A stretch of 8,892 nucleotides of DNA from a bacterium (GTDB lineage: Bacteria > SZUA-79 > Acidulodesulfobacterales > Acidulodesulfobacteraceae), in contig JAJYWW010000096.1 in NCBI GenBank assembly GCA_021791295.1, positions 1-8,892 of the forward strand. The letters run 5' to 3'. The position numbers and the translations under genes are program-made. Of this stretch, positions 6,480-8,892 are shown piece by piece (positions within the stretch are counted from its first letter, which is position 1; each line of letters begins with the position of its first letter). The notes beneath the pieces are model-generated. The model was not told where the DNA came from and did not search any database. It saw nothing but the letters and a program-made list of their open reading frames with translations.

Positions 6480-8892
6480 TTACTTCCTTAAAGTTATTCC
6501 AAAACGGTTATTCATTTCATTAATTAATCCGTCTCTTAATTCATTGACCTCCTCCATAGTAAGCGTTCTGTCGTCGGCAATGGCGTCGTATCTGATAAGA
6601 AAAGATATTTTACCTTCCTCTATCTGCTTGCCGGTATAAACATCTTCAAGCCTTACGTTTTTAATTAACGCCGAATATCCTTTAATTAATTTTTCTACAG
6701 AAGCATACTCGATGCTTTTATCGCATACTATAGAAATGTCCTGTTCAATCTCCGGATACCTGTTCGGCGGCGTGAAAGTTTTTTTATTCGAGATATATTC
6801 TTTAATGCAGTCCAAATCAAACTCGAACGCAAAAACCTTGCTTTCTATTTTAAATTCGTCTAATATTTCTTTCTTAATTTCGCCGAAAATTCCGACTTTA
6901 GCTTTGCCTGCGGTAATTTCCAACGAAGCATTTTCGTTATAAAAACTTGCCGCCGATGTTTTATCGAACGAAAATTTTTTTATTCCGGATTCTTTAAGTA
7001 AAAATTCGACGATGCCTTTTCCGGTATAAAATTCCGGATCTCGGCTTGAACTCTTAATACCCGTGCAGACGCATCCGCATAAAACGTTTTTTTCGTTAAC
7101 CGGCATACCGTCGGTCTTTTCTCCTATATAAGCTTTTCCTATTTCAAAAATCTTAATATTTTTATATCTTCTGGAATTTTGCTGAACCGACCTTAGTATA
7201 TCGGGTATAAGATTTATCCTGAAAAAAGCATAATCCGCGGAAACAGAATTTTTAAGCTCTAAAACAGAATTTCTGTCTATGGAAGAATTCGCAACCGATA
7301 TATTTATTTCTTTTTCGCCGGTAAGAGACGGCGAAATTATCTCGGTAAATCCGGCATATCTTAATAAATTTCTGTACAGCCTGTATGTTTCGAAATTTGC
7401 GTTTTTTAACGGAGGAGCAAGTAAGCCCAAAGGCATAGACGACTTTATATTATCGTAACCGTATATTCTTAAGATATCTTCGTAAATATTTACGGTTTCG
7501 CCGATATCCATCCTGAAATAAGGCGGGGAAACCTTAAGGGCATTATTTTCTTCGACAGAAGGTTCAATATGATACCCTAAGTTGGATAAAACGGTTTGAG
7601 CTTTTTTATTTACCGCAGAATCGCCCGAAAATTCCGACAGAGCGCTCAGGTCTATTTCGTAAGTTTTAGAAGTTTTATCTTTTTTTATATCGTAAGCATA
7701 ACATCTGATTTCGACATCGCTCTCATATTTACGGATAAGTTGGAGAAAACGTTTTATGGCATATATACTTAAAGCGGGGCTTATTCCTTTTTCGAAACGC
7801 GTCGAAGCATCCGTCCTTAAAGAAAGTGTCCTTGAGGTCTTTCTTATTTTAGACATATGGAAATTAGCCGATTCTACGATAATATCGGCGGTACCTTCAT
7901 CTATTTCGCTGTTTGCGGAACCCATTATTCCGGCTATAGCGATAATTTTATTTTTATCGGCTATAACTATATCTTCATCCGATAATTTTCTTTCTTTTCC
8001 GTCCAAAGTAACGGCGGTCTCGCCTTTTAACGCAAACCGGACGTTAATTGCGTTTCCGTCAAGTTTTGAAGCGTCGAATGCATGCAGCGGCTGTGAAGTT
8101 TCCATCATTACGATATTGGTTAAATCGACGATATTATTAATAGGTCTTATGCCGCTTTTCATGAGCTTATTTTTTATATGCAAATCGGATTCTTTTATTT
8201 TTAAACCCGATATTTTTACCGCTATATAAGACGGCGCTATTTCTCCGTCGGCTATATTAACGCTTAATTCGTTTATATCGGAAGCATATTTTTCGCCGGC
8301 GCTTATATTAACGCCTTCGTATATTTCAGGCAAAACTATCTTTTTATCTAATATTGCCGCTAACTCATACGCAAATCCCATAATTCCAAAAAGATCCGGT
8401 CTGTTCGGCTCAAGATCGAACTCTAAAACCGTATCGTCAAGTTCAAAAATATCGTATGCAGACATACCTGTTTCTAAAAGCGGAAATTCTGCTATCGAAT
8501 CTATATTTAACTGAAGTCCCAAATCTTTTTCCGAACAGAAGGCGGCTTCGGAAACTACGCCGAATATAGCCTTGTCCCTAATTTTTAATCCGTGGTCGAA
8601 TACCGTCCCTTTTGTAGCTATCAGGGGTTTATCTCCCGCTTTTACTTTAAGCCCATCTTTAGTAAACACTATTCTTTTAACTCCTATGGCTTCTCCGGCG
8701 TAAACTTCGGCTATGCCGAACTTATCGTTGGAAGGATGCGGCGCAATGCTTTTTATTTCGCCAAGCACGATATTTTGAAACGACTTTTTTTGCGAATAAT
8801 AAGGAAATATTTTTTCTACTTCCATAGTTCTGCCGTTTAAAAGAGAGGCTACTTTTTCGGGCTCCGTTTTAAAATAAACAAATTCTTTAAGC
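6480..8892 (-). CDS. pheT: Phenylalanine--tRNA ligase beta subunit (5' end cut by window edge)
   Basis: PheT forms the alpha2-beta2 synthetase with PheS and charges tRNA-Phe; the beta chain binds tRNA and hydrolyses mischarged Tyr-tRNA. The open frame runs without a stop to base 8892, and the visible 803 residues open with LKEFVYFKTEPEKVASLL, the usual PheT N-terminus less about seven residues. The ATG at 8823-8825 is therefore internal. Counting from that Met, the EMAP-type tRNA-binding domain is at about 15-125 (PHPSNDKFGIAEVYAGE), the B3/4 editing domain at about 190-350 (NNIVDLTNIVM, QPLHAFD, GIMGSANSEI, LRTDASTRFEKGI), B5 at about 385-460 (NIYEDILRIYGYDNI), the inactive synthetase-like core at about 475-680 (FEIGKAY), and the C-terminal ferredoxin-fold anticodon-binding domain at about 688-781 (RYPEIEQDISIV, SFLIRYDA, TLTMEEVNE). 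The protein looks intact. PheS, the usual upstream partner, would lie outside the window. Confidence 0.97.
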   Translation of the reverse strand, partial: LKEFVYFKTEPEKVASLLNGRTMEVEKIFPYYSQKKSFQNIVLGEIKSIAPHPSNDKFGIAEVYAGEAIGVKRIVFTKDGLKVKAGDKPLIATKGTVFDHGLKIRDKAIFGVVSEAAFCSEKDLGLQLNIDSIAEFPLLETGMSAYDIFELDDTVLEFDLEPNRPDLFGIMGFAYELAAILDKKIVLPEIYEGVNISAGEKYASDINELSVNIADGEIAPSYIAVKISGLKIKESDLHIKNKLMKSGIRPINNIVDLTNIVMMETSQPLHAFDASKLDGNAINVRFALKGETAVTLDGKERKLSDEDIVIADKNKIIAIAGIMGSANSEIDEGTADIIVESANFHMSKIRKTSRTLSLRTDASTRFEKGISPALSIYAIKRFLQLIRKYESDVEIRCYAYDIKKDKTSKTYEIDLSALSEFSGDSAVNKKAQTVLSNLGYHIEPSVEENNALKVSPPYFRMDIGETVNIYEDILRIYGYDNIKSSMPLGLLAPPLKNANFETYRLYRNLLRYAGFTEIISPSLTGEKEINISVANSSIDRNSVLELKNSVSADYAFFRINLIPDILRSVQQNSRRYKNIKIFEIGKAYIGEKTDGMPVNEKNVLCGCVCTGIKSSSRDPEFYTGKGIVEFLLKESGIKKFSFDKTSAASFYNENASLEITAGKAKVGIFGEIKKEILDEFKIESKVFAFEFDLDCIKEYISNKKTFTPPNRYPEIEQDISIVCDKSIEYASVEKLIKGYSALIKNVRLEDVYTGKQIEEGKISFLIRYDAIADDRTLTMEEVNELRDGLINEMNNRFGITLRK

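Noticed and set aside
7756..8229. 157-codon open frame on the plus strand opposite pheT
   Set aside because: It lies wholly opposite the well-conserved PheT editing domain. Its hydrophobic translation mirrors the complementary codons, and it has no domain I recognise.

Overview
This window is a gene-dense piece of bacterial chromosome, A+T-rich (roughly high-30s % G+C by eye, higher in ilvB and ilvD, lower in tsaB and pheT). All eight genes lie on the minus strand. In transcription order, from high to low coordinates, they are pheT (5' end cut off by the window), rseP, tsaB, a DUF465/YdcH-like small gene, ilvD, ilvB, ilvN and ilvC (3' end cut off by the window). No tRNA, rRNA, CRISPR array, insertion sequence, phage gene or convincing terminator is visible, and there is no stretch over 300 bases without a gene. 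The longest gaps are 88 bases (ilvN-ilvC) and 86 bases (pheT-rseP).

The upstream part is housekeeping. PheT is the beta chain of phenylalanyl-tRNA synthetase, RseP is an intramembrane site-2 metalloprotease, and TsaB is the scaffold partner in making the t6A modification of tRNA. The downstream part is the common branched-chain amino acid pathway: acetolactate synthase large and small subunits (IlvB, IlvN), ketol-acid reductoisomerase (IlvC) and dihydroxy-acid dehydratase (IlvD). Together these take pyruvate, or pyruvate plus 2-ketobutyrate, to the keto acid precursors of valine, leucine and isoleucine. A 79-residue DUF465 protein of unknown function sits between the two parts.

The gaps between genes, in transcription order, are 86, 9, 51, 36, 2, 58 and 88 bases. 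With one shared direction this suggests one long operon or two overlapping units. A candidate sigma-70-type promoter lies in the pheT-rseP gap. Ribosome binding sites are uneven: ydcH-like, ilvD, ilvB and ilvC have clear Shine-Dalgarno sequences, while rseP, tsaB and ilvN do not.

The order rseP-tsaB-small gene-ilvD-ilvB-ilvN-ilvC resembles, from memory, that of Geobacter-type Deltaproteobacteria (Desulfobacterota). That and the A+T-rich composition make an A+T-rich member of this broad group plausible, but this is inference and unchecked. All genes look intact, with their key motifs. I found no evidence of an undescribed system. The points most worth a second look are the conserved-looking DUF465 neighbour, a five-codon reading frame just ahead of ilvC, and the palindrome inside the candidate rseP promoter.
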